Shown: positions 1 through 8,429 of the stretch, in pieces
Layout: each line of letters starts with the position of its first letter
How positions within the stretch are numbered: position 1 is the first letter of the stretch
From: Fidelibacterota bacterium
GTDB taxonomy: Bacteria > Fidelibacterota > Marinisomatia > Marinisomatales > UBA1611
DNA length: 61,157 nt
Assembly: GCA_018658715.1 (NCBI GenBank)
Contig: JABHUQ010000115.1
Span: forward strand, 1-61,157
Direction of reading: 5' to 3'
Made by a program: the position numbers and the translations under genes
The notes under the pieces: model-generated
Databases searched by the model: none
What the model was told of the DNA's origin: nothing
The model's input: the letters and a program-made list of their open reading frames with translations, nothing else

Positions 1-42
1 ATTTTCCAGAATTTCATGAATCTACACATTTTTTCAAATTAG
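1..42 (+). CDS. possible 3' end of a gene cut by the window start
   Basis: Frame 1 is open from base 1 to a TAG at 40-42, only 13 codons, and the stop is followed at once by an A-tract and a hairpin that looks like a terminator (48-80). That layout is typical for the end of a gene. A competing reading is frame 3, which is open from base 3 to a TAA at 174-176 (57 codons) and would run through the hairpin. The visible residues are too few to name a family in either frame. Confidence 0.3.
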   Translation: MFQNFMNLHIFSN

Positions 43-47
43 ACCCA

Positions 48-84
48 AAAAAAGGGCTGATTGAACGACCAGCCCTTTATTCCA
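48..84. terminator. hairpin terminator, possibly bidirectional
   Basis: Perfect inverted repeat AAGGGCTG / CAGCCCTT with a 10-base loop. On the + strand it is followed by TTTATT and comes six bases after a TAG stop. On the - strand it is followed by a run of seven T, which is the better U-tract. No - strand gene was found immediately to the right, so the + strand use is favoured by context and the - strand use by the tail. Confidence 0.55.
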
Positions 85-260
85 TTCCTGAATGGATACA
101 TATGTGCCGAGAAGTTAAAATATTACAGATAAAATTCCAAAGCCTACCGACAATACTAATTCATTATCAATCTTAAATGACATTATTAATATTATACAAG
201 ATTATTTTGTCTTTTTATTCAATTAACCACTTTATTGTTTAAATATTCTTAACTTATCGT

Positions 261-992
261 ATGGATTTTTCACCTATCATTTTGCCAAAAGATTCTCATA
301 AAATAACACCAGCAATTGCTATTTTCGGTGGAGGTGGAAAAACATCATTATTGTACCGATTTGGCAAAGATTTATCCGCCAAATATCAAAAAATATTACT
401 TACATCGATTGTAAAGGCTGGCCCATCTCCCTATTATCAAATCCATTTTGTTCATCCAAATAAATCCATTCTAAATTTATTTGATAAAGATAATCCTTTA
501 TATATCATGAAAGAAAAAGTAAGAGATGATAAATATATTGGATTTGAATCAGGAGAATTAAAACCATGGTTAAACGAGATTGATATTTGTTTATTTGAAG
601 CTGATGGTGCCCGAGATTTGCCATTAAAAGCTCATCATCAATATGACCCTGCCCTTCCATCATATACAACACAAGCCATCATTGTGATTGGAGCTGATGC
701 TATTAATACTAAATTGTCCGATGGAAAAATACATAGATCCAGTTTATTTAAAGAAATGTGGCATATAAATACTGACACTCTTATTGATATAAAATTAATT
801 ACAAAAGTCACAACATCAAAAAAAGGGTATTTAACTAAAATTCATGATTCAATTGAAAAAACGTATTTCATTAATAAAGCAGATGCATTTCCACACAATG
901 CTCAACAATTGGCAGAATCTATTTCCCACAAAAAATGTGGTTCAGTCTATGTTGGAAGTGTCACTAATAAATGGTGGAAAAAAGTATCATGA
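261..992 (+). CDS. yqeC: YqeC-type accessory protein for selenium-dependent molybdenum hydroxylase
   Basis: The 243-residue protein has a P-loop-like GGGGKTS at residues 23-29 close to the N-terminus, then a 'FEADGA' segment near residue 115 and 'VIGADA' near 142, the layout of the YqeC family. In known genomes YqeC sits beside YqeB and molybdopterin cytidylyltransferases and is linked to selenium-dependent molybdenum hydroxylase maturation; its exact biochemical step is not settled. The next three genes are that same set, which supports the call. The ATG at 261 has no clear Shine-Dalgarno sequence. Its TGA stop overlaps the ATG of the next gene (ATGA), suggesting translational coupling. Cytoplasmic; no membrane segment. 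Confidence 0.85.
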   Translation: MDFSPIILPKDSHKITPAIAIFGGGGKTSLLYRFGKDLSAKYQKILLTSIVKAGPSPYYQIHFVHPNKSILNLFDKDNPLYIMKEKVRDDKYIGFESGELKPWLNEIDICLFEADGARDLPLKAHHQYDPALPSYTTQAIIVIGADAINTKLSDGKIHRSSLFKEMWHINTDTLIDIKLITKVTTSKKGYLTKIHDSIEKTYFINKADAFPHNAQQLAESISHKKCGSVYVGSVTNKWWKKVS

Positions 993-1567
993 AAATTTCT
1001 ATGATTATACCTGCGGCTGGCATGTCCACTCGGCATAAATTCAATAAATTATTGCAACCATTAAATGATTCAACTGTTATTGAAAGAACAATAAATACAT
1101 ATTTAAATCATGAATTTGAAATTATTGTAATTACAGGGTATGAATCGCATAAATTGTTATCAACCATTCCTTTATTCACCAAGGATAAAATAAATATTTA
1201 CCATAATTCCAATTTTGAAGCTGGCTATTCCACATCCATAAAGTTAGGTGTTCAGTCTGTAAATAATGATTGCGATTATTTTGGTTTTGGCCTTGGAGAT
1301 AAACCATTCATTCAGGATAACACCATTCAACTATTAGTGAATATTCTTTCTGAGAATAAACCTAAAATACTAATTCCAACATTTGATGGTATTATGGGAC
1401 ATCCAACATTTTTTTCTAAAGATTATTATATTGAATTCATGCAAATTACAGGTGATTATGGCGGTAAAAAATTGTTAAATACTAATCTTAAAGATTTAAT
1501 GTATTTCCCTGTAAATGACCGAGGAATCATTCTAGACATGGATATGTATTACAATCAAAATGAATAA
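989..1567 (+). CDS. mocA: MobA-like nucleotidyltransferase, molybdenum cofactor cytidylyltransferase type (MocA)
   Basis: A 192-residue Rossmann-like nucleotidyltransferase of the MobA/MocA group. The N-terminal signature 'PAAGMSTR...NKLL' (residues 8-22) is the nucleotide-binding loop seen as LAAGxSxRMGxxK in the family; 'GLGDKP' near residue 107 matches the GDxP metal/substrate motif. Such enzymes add CMP (or GMP) to molybdopterin for xanthine-dehydrogenase-family enzymes. I start it at 989 because this ATG forms an ATGA overlap with yqeC; an in-frame ATG at 971 would give six extra residues before the hydrophobic first strand. Its stop lies 8 bases inside yqeB. The nucleotide specificity (CTP or GTP) cannot be read from the sequence. 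Confidence 0.85.
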   Translation: MKISMIIPAAGMSTRHKFNKLLQPLNDSTVIERTINTYLNHEFEIIVITGYESHKLLSTIPLFTKDKINIYHNSNFEAGYSTSIKLGVQSVNNDCDYFGFGLGDKPFIQDNTIQLLVNILSENKPKILIPTFDGIMGHPTFFSKDYYIEFMQITGDYGGKKLLNTNLKDLMYFPVNDRGIILDMDMYYNQNE

Positions 1568-2366
1568 TAATTTTTCTCACCTTATTTGGATACGTGGTGC
1601 TGGCGAAATTGGTAGTGCCGTTGCTGTTTCTCTCTATAGCTCTGGGTTTAATCTGATCCTTAGTGAAATTGATCCACCATTAGCGATTAGAAGGTCCGTC
1701 ACATTCAGTGATGCGATTCTAGATGGATCGACAAATGTAAAAGGAATTCCAGCAAACCGTATGAATGTATCTGATATCCATAATTTTCATGACAAATCCT
1801 TCATTCCTATTGTACATGATAACCCAGAAAAAATACGTTTTCTAAATCCAAAGATTATTATAGATGCAAGAATGATAAAGTCATACACGACAGATTATAG
1901 AGATTGGGCAAACTTGGTCATTGGATACGGCCCTGGATTCTCCACAGTAAAAAACTGTCATGTTGCGATAGAAACAGCACGTGGTCATAATTTGGGTAAC
2001 CTCATTTATGATGGCGAACCATCGAAAGATACAGGCGTACCTGGGCAACTAGGTGGAGAGTCGAAAAAAAGAGTTTTATATTCTAGCTATGAGGGTAAAC
2101 TCAGTTGGAATTGTTCATTCGGAGATATTGTTAATGAAGGTGAGCAAATTGGAAATATTCATGATTCATATCCTATTCTAGCTCCATTAAAAGGAATCGT
2201 TCGTGGCCTAATCAATCCACGTGTCCACTTGAAACCAGGATTAAAAATTGCAGATATTGATCCGAGAGGTGAAGGCATTGATTTTTATGAATTATCAGAT
2301 AAAGCCAGAAGCCTAGGTCGCGCAAGTTTAGAGGCCGTTCTCTTTTATTTAAAAAATCAAACATAA
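1560..2366 (+). CDS. yqeB: YqeB-type selenium-dependent molybdenum hydroxylase protein
   Basis: 268 residues. The N-terminus carries a dinucleotide-like 'IRGAGEIGSAVA' fold start followed by 'SEIDPPLAIRR.VTFSDAI', which is characteristic of YqeB (EF2563 family). A second half (from about residue 170, 'VLYSSYEGKLSW...GDIV..GEQIG') resembles a short biotinyl/lipoyl-like beta domain that these proteins also have. The family co-occurs with selenophosphate synthase and molybdenum hydroxylases and is thought to help insert or activate the selenium-containing cofactor. It overlaps the mocA-like gene by 8 bases and is followed 12 bases later by the xdhC-like gene, so the four form one operon. Confidence 0.85.
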   Translation: MNNNFSHLIWIRGAGEIGSAVAVSLYSSGFNLILSEIDPPLAIRRSVTFSDAILDGSTNVKGIPANRMNVSDIHNFHDKSFIPIVHDNPEKIRFLNPKIIIDARMIKSYTTDYRDWANLVIGYGPGFSTVKNCHVAIETARGHNLGNLIYDGEPSKDTGVPGQLGGESKKRVLYSSYEGKLSWNCSFGDIVNEGEQIGNIHDSYPILAPLKGIVRGLINPRVHLKPGLKIADIDPRGEGIDFYELSDKARSLGRASLEAVLFYLKNQT

Positions 2367-2378
2367 GTTATTATCCAT

Positions 2379-3365
2379 ATGGAAAAACATTTATTAAAAC
2401 AATTAGTCCAATATGAGTTTAAAGAACCCGTCGCCCTGTGTACTGTTATGGAATGGAAAGGGTCTGTTCCGCGGAAAGATTATCCTATGATGTTAGTAAG
2501 CCAATCTGGGGATATTGTAGGTACAATTGGTGGCGGAACCATGGAAAAGGATGTTATAAAAAGAGCTATTGATGCATTAAATAATCATGAAATATCTTTG
2601 GATTCATTCGACTTCACGAATAACGACTTATCTAAGGATGGTGGACTTTGTGGTGGGACAGTTAAAGTATCTGTTGAGCCTTATACAAAAACCATTCAAT
2701 CCTTTTTTAATGAATTAAAATATTTGAATGAAACACGCGCTTGGATAACTACTTTTGATTTAACATCAAATACTATTTCTCGGAATCATATTGATATTCA
2801 CAGCACGCATCATGATCCTATAATTCAAAACTTTATTGAAGTCAAAAAAAGTAAATCAACCCAATCAAAAAATGCTGTTCAATTATTTCGCTTCATTACC
2901 CCAAAACCGATTCTACATATTTTTGGTGGTGGGCATGTAGGAAAAGCTGTGGGTGAATTGGCTCACTATATTGAATTGGATATTACAATTCATGATGATC
3001 GCAAATCATTTGTAACGAAAAATCGGTTTCCAAATGCATTAGATCGTTCATGGGATGATGTGGATACACATATGCAATCGTTAGTTATTGAATCATCAGA
3101 CCTAGCTCTTGTGGCAACTCGTGGACACCATCATGATTTTGAATTAATGAAATGGCTACTCAAATCCGATATACCTTGGATTGGTTTAGTCAGCAGTCAA
3201 AGGAAATGGAAATTACTTTCCAAAGGATTAATAGAAGAAGGATTTGTAAAAAAGGACCTACATCGCGTATATGCTCCTGTAGGTATTGATATTCATGCGC
3301 AAACTGTTCCTGAAATTGCTGTTAGTATTATGGGTGGTATCATTTCATTTTTACGACAGAAATAA
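2379..3365 (+). CDS. xdhC: XdhC/CoxI family molybdenum hydroxylase maturation factor
   Basis: 328 residues with both parts of XdhC: an N-terminal XdhC/CoxI domain ('GSVPRK' near 30, 'TIGGGTMEKDV' near 50, a conserved 'GLCGGTVKV' near 90) and a C-terminal Rossmann domain opening with 'HIFGGGHVGKAV' near residue 184. XdhC proteins bind molybdenum cofactor and sulfurate/insert it into xanthine-dehydrogenase-type enzymes. Last gene of the yqeC-mocA-yqeB-xdhC operon. No target hydroxylase lies within the window; it may be encoded elsewhere. The convergent gene downstream ends 32 bases away and no clear terminator hairpin is visible between them. Confidence 0.88.
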   Translation: MEKHLLKQLVQYEFKEPVALCTVMEWKGSVPRKDYPMMLVSQSGDIVGTIGGGTMEKDVIKRAIDALNNHEISLDSFDFTNNDLSKDGGLCGGTVKVSVEPYTKTIQSFFNELKYLNETRAWITTFDLTSNTISRNHIDIHSTHHDPIIQNFIEVKKSKSTQSKNAVQLFRFITPKPILHIFGGGHVGKAVGELAHYIELDITIHDDRKSFVTKNRFPNALDRSWDDVDTHMQSLVIESSDLALVATRGHHHDFELMKWLLKSDIPWIGLVSSQRKWKLLSKGLIEEGFVKKDLHRVYAPVGIDIHAQTVPEIAVSIMGGIISFLRQK

Positions 3366-3397
3366 TAATCATAATCTCTTTTGGGTTGATTTTATGT

Positions 3398-4975
3398 CTA
3401 AATTTTTTTCCTACGATAAAGCCAATCAATAACACCCGTTAATGTTATCATAACTAATAGAAGAGACCCTATTGGTAATAATAAAATGTACCATTCATCA
3501 AGAATCCCTTTGAAAAATCGCCCATTATGTATTTCAAATACATAATTCCATAATGGCATTTTATAATGATCGGATACGGATTCAGGCTGTTGAAATCTTC
3601 CTTTTAATTCGAACCCGGGGAGTGATAATACCCCTTGTTCATGGGTAAATATAAATGATTCATTTCCTGACGTTTTTGTAAATCCAGTCACCATAAAGTC
3701 TCCGGGGCGAATTGTACTAAAATCTTTAACCATTTCTCCCGTCATTTTGTCAATTTTACTTTCTGCAACTTCATACAAACCACTGAATGAACCTACAAGG
3801 GTTCTATTATTTTTTAAAGGTTCAAGTATTGTTGCTCCCATAACGAAGATAGGCCAATCAACATCCATGGGTTCAAATACATGAGGTTCATCTTTATTAT
3901 TTTTCCAAATTCCTTCCGAAGTAGCTAATACCATTTCATCTGAATTTGACAAATACATTCCATTTTGTATTTTCACTGCCCAAGATAGATTATGGCGATG
4001 ATTGATCCCATTAGGAAGATGAATCCTTTTATCTACCAGTGCTGCTAAAAAAGGTGGACGCATAAAAAATCCAGTTGCACCAAATATTAAAAGAAATAAT
4101 GCAAACCATATTCCAAGTGATAAATGATACTTCAATAAAAAGTTAAACATTCTTCGCCCAGCAGGATTTGGTTTTGCCCTTTCTAATTGTCTATCTTTTT
4201 TCCTTTTCTTAGGGTAAAGCCACGTGTAGAGAGCCGTGAAGCTTAAATAAAATAATACAAGTCCCGCTAAATCAAATAATAGTTGTCCAAAAAAACCAAA
4301 TAACTTGCCACTATGAAGGTCAAAGAAAAAATCCACTAAGGGCATTTCTTCATTCATATTCGCTTGCTGGATGTGAGTTCTCTCTAGGGAAATTACATGG
4401 GAAGTTGGGGATATTTCCATCGAATAAATATCCGATTCAGAAATGACTAGAATTTGTTCATCTTTTTTAATGAATTTGACAATTTTGATTGGAGAAACAT
4501 CTAATTCTATTGGGTGCCATTTCCCTACGGAAAGGTCTAACTGGTATAATCCATAATCATTCCCTGCAAAGAGTCGAGATGATTCTGCAGATTCTTGTAA
4601 ATATAGATGATTTGTTTTTCGGTAAAATTCTGAATTTGGATATTTGCCATCCATAAATGGGATAAATGTTTTTCCACCATCATTAGACTTCCAAACACCA
4701 CTTTTCCCAGAACCAAATACAAGATCTTTCTGTAATTGAGAATAGACAACATGAGTTAAACTGCTACGATTCCAATTATTTGGTATATAATGAGACGGAA
4801 CAGCCCAACTAGGAATTGAGATAGAACTAATTGCCTTTGGATGGTTCAACAAAATGCCTGAAACACTCATCCATAATAAAAAGGCAACAAGGATCAGTCC
4901 AACATACTTATGAATCCATTTAGAAAACCGAAAAAGAAGACTCTTCTTTTGTCTCTTTCCATTTAACCGAGACAT
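3398..4975 (-). CDS. PepSY-type membrane protein with a sensor-like extracytoplasmic loop
   Basis: 525 residues. The N-terminal helix 'HKYVGLILVAFLLWMSVSG' and the C-terminal 'LLPIGSLLLVMITLTGVIDW' are typical of the PepSY-associated transmembrane family (iron-uptake/reductase-related proteins with membrane histidines). Two further helices lie near residues 225-245 and 285-305. Residues about 75-130 contain a beta-propeller-style 'SGVWKSNDGGKTF' (BNR/sortilin-like) repeat, and a similar soluble segment lies between about 320 and 480. I infer a four-helix protein with two extracytoplasmic domains. It is the last gene of the Rrf2/DUF438 cluster, 20 bases after the DUF1858 gene. Substrate or electron partner unknown. 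Confidence 0.65.
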   Translation of the reverse strand: MSRLNGKRQKKSLLFRFSKWIHKYVGLILVAFLLWMSVSGILLNHPKAISSISIPSWAVPSHYIPNNWNRSSLTHVVYSQLQKDLVFGSGKSGVWKSNDGGKTFIPFMDGKYPNSEFYRKTNHLYLQESAESSRLFAGNDYGLYQLDLSVGKWHPIELDVSPIKIVKFIKKDEQILVISESDIYSMEISPTSHVISLERTHIQQANMNEEMPLVDFFFDLHSGKLFGFFGQLLFDLAGLVLFYLSFTALYTWLYPKKRKKDRQLERAKPNPAGRRMFNFLLKYHLSLGIWFALFLLIFGATGFFMRPPFLAALVDKRIHLPNGINHRHNLSWAVKIQNGMYLSNSDEMVLATSEGIWKNNKDEPHVFEPMDVDWPIFVMGATILEPLKNNRTLVGSFSGLYEVAESKIDKMTGEMVKDFSTIRPGDFMVTGFTKTSGNESFIFTHEQGVLSLPGFELKGRFQQPESVSDHYKMPLWNYVFEIHNGRFFKGILDEWYILLLPIGSLLLVMITLTGVIDWLYRRKKI

Positions 4976-4995
4976 AGTGCAGCTCTCGCTAGTGA

Positions 4996-5505
4996 CTATT
5001 GTTTACATACATACGTTTGGTGCTGATCGCCTTCTGCGAAATGATACACCAAATATTTTTGTTGGCTCATAGCATCATGCATGGGTAAGGGTGGAAAATT
5101 TGTTTTCAATAATACAAATTCCCCAGTCCCTAGTTCAGCCATGAGTTGATTCATATGATTTAATGGGTGTTCTCCTGTATCCAACATTGCAGTTCCATCA
5201 ATAATATGTTTTGGCTCTCCCTTCGCCCATTCTGGTGCTTGAGCCGAAAGGGTTATTTCTGGTGCTTCATTATTTATATCAACAGACTCTAATCCAATTT
5301 CATTTCTTATTTCATTCATAAAATCTCCTACGTCCAAACCGCCGATAGTCGCTACTTTTTCTAATGTAGCTAGTTTACCAACTGTTTTTCTTAAAATGGG
5401 GTTTTTCAAATTTTTAAATGGAGGTGCCAAAGACATAATTTTGTTTTCAATCTCTGGGAATTCATTTAATAAGTCGAGTAATTTTGTTTTTGGAGTAATA
5501 TCCAT
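4996..5505 (-). CDS. DUF1858-DUF2249 protein
   Basis: 169 residues with two small domains. Residues 1-65 match DUF1858 ('LLDLLNEFPEIE...LAPPFKNLKNPILRKTVGK.ATL'). Residues about 90-169 match DUF2249 ('IIDGTAMLDTGEHPL' then 'FVLLKTNFPPLPM'), a domain common in proteins linked to nitrogen-oxide metabolism. The start at 5505 is chosen because a GAGAGG ribosome site lies just upstream; the longer reading to 5535 would begin inside the preceding gene. The gene follows the DUF438 gene by one base, and the pair is often encoded together or fused in other genomes. Cytoplasmic. The ligand is unknown. Confidence 0.8.
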   Translation of the reverse strand: MDITPKTKLLDLLNEFPEIENKIMSLAPPFKNLKNPILRKTVGKLATLEKVATIGGLDVGDFMNEIRNEIGLESVDINNEAPEITLSAQAPEWAKGEPKHIIDGTAMLDTGEHPLNHMNQLMAELGTGEFVLLKTNFPPLPMHDAMSQQKYLVYHFAEGDQHQTYVCKQ

Positions 5506-5506
5506 T

Positions 5507-6760
5507 CTATTTCCTCTCTTTTTGAGCATTCTCATAAGTTAATATTCGTCTCTCACCTTCGATATTCTTTATGTCCGTTAAATCCTGCGTTACTTCTAAA
5601 GTACCAAGATATTCATCGTTTTTTCCTTTTAATGCATAATAAACAATATAAATGAGCTTGGGTCCCATGTTGATCCAAAATCGTGCTTGGGTCTCTTTCC
5701 CCGATTTAAAATCTTCTAATATTTGATTTACAATATTCACACTTGAAGGTGGATGACAATATTGAACTTTTCGTCCTAATATTGCACGAGTTCGATCAAA
5801 GATTCTTTCTGGGCTGTCACTGAAGAATCGCACATTATCATCTTTATCCACAAATGTCATATCGAAAGGTAATGTTTGAAACATACTAATCATTTCTTCC
5901 AGCGTGAATAAACCAGTAGGTAATTGTATCTTGCCATCCATCGATTTAATATCTAATTGGTCCAATTCAATATCCTCTGGCATCCATTCAAATTCTGGGA
6001 CATAAAGACAATAGCCAATTTCTTCTGTTTGCGAATAAATTTCATACCACTCAACATCTGAAAGCAAATCTAATGCGGTTGGTAAAAATACTTTTTCTTC
6101 TTTATAAATCATTTCATCTACTGCTTCCACAGAAGGAATAACCGTAAATAGATTATATGCTTTTGCTTCCGATGCTTCAATGGAATCTATCCCCTGTAAC
6201 CCGGCAATAGTTCCTTTTAATAAGTCACGCACTTCATCGTCTTTTCCCCACATAACCGCGGGAACACCCGGTACACCTTTTTTCTCAAAATATGGGAAAA
6301 TAAGATTTTCCTTGCGACGATAATGTTTATCTGTATCCATGAGTTCATTAAGTTGCAATTGGATTTCTCTCATTTTTGGCAATGCATCGTCATTGTTATC
6401 CATTGATTCAATCTCAGCTACGAGAAGCTTCACTAACCCTGTTCTTTCTGTTAATGCAGCGTTTTCTTGAATGAAAGTATGGACAGGATGCCCTAGGCTC
6501 GTTTCTGGCGTTTCTTGGAGATCTAATTGCTTTCTTAACACATGTGTATGTGTGTCACATAAATCTTGGATACTTTCTTGGGGGACACCTTCTTCAATCA
6601 GTTGAATTTCCATTCGAAAAACATCGGAGTAATCGGCTTCCTTTAACATTGTTTCTAATTGGCTTTTCACTTTACTAGGCGCACTGCCATCGTGTAATTG
6701 GCGAACCAACGTTTTCATAATTTCGATTCGATTTTGTCTATTATTTATTAGTTCACTCAT
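5507..6760 (-). CDS. DUF438 protein with hemerythrin-like and PAS domains
   Basis: 417 residues. Residues about 10-75 form the DUF438 helical domain. About 85-235 form a hemerythrin HHE-like domain with the expected ligands in 'HPVHTFIQEN', 'HYRRKENLIFPYFEK' and 'EEKVFLPTAL', which would hold a di-iron site. About 280-400 form a PAS domain ('FDMTFVDKDDNVRFFSDSPERIF', then 'LEVTQDLTDIK'), typical of this family. Known relatives occur in anaerobes and denitrifiers; a role in sensing oxygen or nitric oxide has been proposed but not proven. It sits between an Rrf2 regulator and the DUF1858-DUF2249 gene. Confidence 0.85.
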   Translation of the reverse strand: MSELINNRQNRIEIMKTLVRQLHDGSAPSKVKSQLETMLKEADYSDVFRMEIQLIEEGVPQESIQDLCDTHTHVLRKQLDLQETPETSLGHPVHTFIQENAALTERTGLVKLLVAEIESMDNNDDALPKMREIQLQLNELMDTDKHYRRKENLIFPYFEKKGVPGVPAVMWGKDDEVRDLLKGTIAGLQGIDSIEASEAKAYNLFTVIPSVEAVDEMIYKEEKVFLPTALDLLSDVEWYEIYSQTEEIGYCLYVPEFEWMPEDIELDQLDIKSMDGKIQLPTGLFTLEEMISMFQTLPFDMTFVDKDDNVRFFSDSPERIFDRTRAILGRKVQYCHPPSSVNIVNQILEDFKSGKETQARFWINMGPKLIYIVYYALKGKNDEYLGTLEVTQDLTDIKNIEGERRILTYENAQKERK

Positions 6761-6791
6761 TTTTCTTTCCTAAGAATATTCGTCATGTGGA

Positions 6792-7202
6792 TTATGTTAA
6801 ATGGACTTCTTTATGTTTGCAGCAGTTTTCTTTATCTAATAAATCCTTTAGAGATGTATTAAAATATGCTTCTGAAAAATGGGAATAATAATGGTTACAC
6901 ACATGACAAAAGTTATCGATTGCACCTGAATTTTCTCCAATGATACATTCATGATCGTACTCCCCGTTGACGCTTTTCATTACATCTCGAACAGTAATTG
7001 CATTACTTGCTCTACCTAGCTTAACACCACCATTACGACCACGCTTTGACTCTAACAATTTCCATTTTGCCAAATCTTGGGCTATTTTTTGTAAAAAGTT
7101 ATCTGGCAATTCTCTTTCAGTTGCAACTTCTTTAACAGTTAATGAATATTCATCTGATTTATTTAGATATTTAGATATTATTTTTAATGAATCGTTACAC
7201 AT
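6792..7202 (-). CDS. Rrf2 family transcriptional regulator, NsrR-like
   Basis: 136 residues with the Rrf2 winged-helix: 'YSLTVKEVATERELPDNFLQKIAQDLAKWKL', then the wing 'ESKRGRNGGVKLGR'. Cysteines at about 91, 105 and 108 ('ECI...FCHVC'), plus CC near 127, could bind an iron-sulfur cluster as in NsrR/IscR. The N-terminus is shorter than usual, but the start is fixed by sequence: the codon two positions upstream of the ATG at 7202 is an in-frame TAA. It overlaps the upstream membrane-protein gene by 8 bases. It likely regulates its own cluster in response to nitric oxide or redox state; that is inferred from its neighbours. Confidence 0.8.
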   Translation of the reverse strand: MCNDSLKIISKYLNKSDEYSLTVKEVATERELPDNFLQKIAQDLAKWKLLESKRGRNGGVKLGRASNAITVRDVMKSVNGEYDHECIIGENSGAIDNFCHVCNHYYSHFSEAYFNTSLKDLLDKENCCKHKEVHLT

Positions 7203-8064
7203 TTTTTATTTTATGTATTTTTTCTGTCTTATTGGAAGAATAAATTGACAATACAGTAACAGAAATAAAGGCAATAACAATCAAAGACATTTCTGTAATA
7301 AAGATTTGTGGTTGAACCCAAATTTCTTCAAAGAAATTCCATCTACCTAATATTTCTACTGTATTCCAAAAAATTATAACGGTCGGTATTGCATATCGTA
7401 TTGCTGGAGCCATTATTTGAAATTTTATTAATTGAATAAACAAATATAATGACCAAACAAGTGAAATAAAAAACATACTATATGTTGCTAATGGATATTG
7501 TCCAAACAACGATTCATCATAGACGAGTAATAAAATAATATAGAAAAACCATGTAATATATATAGTTTCCATTGCAGTGATAGAAGAAATGGTTCTATTT
7601 CTTACAGATGATGGTTTTCCTACTTTTAATTTTAAATGACGATGAAACCATCTGAAAAAATTACATCGAGTATCTTTATTGAAGAAAAAAAATAATACTG
7701 TAGCAAAAAATATTCCGATGGAGGATGGCATCAATAGATATTCTGGTTTAGTGACTACTTCCCCATTCTCTATTAGGGGTGCAATATTTAAATGACTTGC
7801 AAAATACACAAAGGAAAATTCAACCCATCCTGTCCATATAAATATTCCAGAGAAGAATCCTAACAATGTACCCATATTTTCATTCTCACTTTTGGTACCT
7901 ATAAGTAGAAACAACGCTCCAAATAATCCTAATAATGTAGCAGCTGGGTATTTATAATGATGACCAAATATAAATTCAATTAATACCATAACCATATGGC
8001 CTATGGGCATCATAAATAAAACAATTGAAAAAGCCAAAATGCCAACAAAAGGTGCTTTTCTCAT
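7195..8064 (-). CDS. unknown multi-pass membrane protein
   Basis: 289 residues with about seven to eight hydrophobic segments (near 8-30, 42-58, 66-88, 112-128, 165-183, 190-212, 220-238, 255-275). I do not recognise the family. Histidines 23, 35-36 lie near the first helices ('GHMVMV', 'FGHHYKYP'), and a basic loop 'FFRWFHRHLKLK' lies in the middle. It starts one base into the preceding DUF6686-like gene stop (TAATG) and runs 8 bases into the Rrf2 gene, so it is translated as part of the same operon. The context suggests a role in nitrogen-oxide or low-oxygen metabolism; nothing in the sequence shows a specific reaction. Confidence 0.6.
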   Translation of the reverse strand: MRKAPFVGILAFSIVLFMMPIGHMVMVLIEFIFGHHYKYPAATLLGLFGALFLLIGTKSENENMGTLLGFFSGIFIWTGWVEFSFVYFASHLNIAPLIENGEVVTKPEYLLMPSSIGIFFATVLFFFFNKDTRCNFFRWFHRHLKLKVGKPSSVRNRTISSITAMETIYITWFFYIILLLVYDESLFGQYPLATYSMFFISLVWSLYLFIQLIKFQIMAPAIRYAIPTVIIFWNTVEILGRWNFFEEIWVQPQIFITEMSLIVIAFISVTVLSIYSSNKTEKIHKIKNV

Positions 8065-8429
8065 TAGCTTAATACTTTCGTATGTGGTTTAAACCAATAT
8101 GATTCATCCATTGTATGATGGTCTAATAATTCACCAGATGATAATAAATATTCTATCTTCAACAATTGACCAGCTTCAATAACAATTTCTCTTATATCAA
8201 GATAGTGGTTCTCATGTATTTTTAAAAATACATTTTGATGAACAACTGGTATTTCATAAAAGGAAGATTTTTTTCTAATTTTTTGAGAATCTTGGACTAA
8301 TACACTGAATCTCCAGAAATCATTTAGCTCTAAATCCAACGCAATTGATCCATATTCAAAATGAATTCGATGACAATTATTACATTGGAATAGTCGAGCT
8401 GGTCCTTTTGTTAAATTCAATTTATTCAC
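8064..8429 (-). CDS. small DUF6686-like protein
   Basis: 121 residues, soluble. A 'CNNCHRIHFEYGSIALDL' stretch at about 16-33 resembles DUF6686, a short family from Bacteroidetes with a CxxC followed by 'H...F.NI.L.F'. The CxxCH looks like a heme c motif, but there is no signal peptide, so a zinc- or redox-type CxxC is more likely. The start codon is GTG at 8429. First gene of the operon that continues through the Rrf2 regulator to the PepSY protein at 3398. Function unknown. Confidence 0.55.
   Translation of the reverse strand: MNKLNLTKGPARLFQCNNCHRIHFEYGSIALDLELNDFWRFSVLVQDSQKIRKKSSFYEIPVVHQNVFLKIHENHYLDIREIVIEAGQLLKIEYLLSSGELLDHHTMDESYWFKPHTKVLS

Noticed and set aside
8064-8429. CNNCH as a heme c site in the small DUF6686-like protein
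   Set aside because: No signal peptide is present, so c-type heme attachment is not expected; a metal- or redox-type CxxC fits better.
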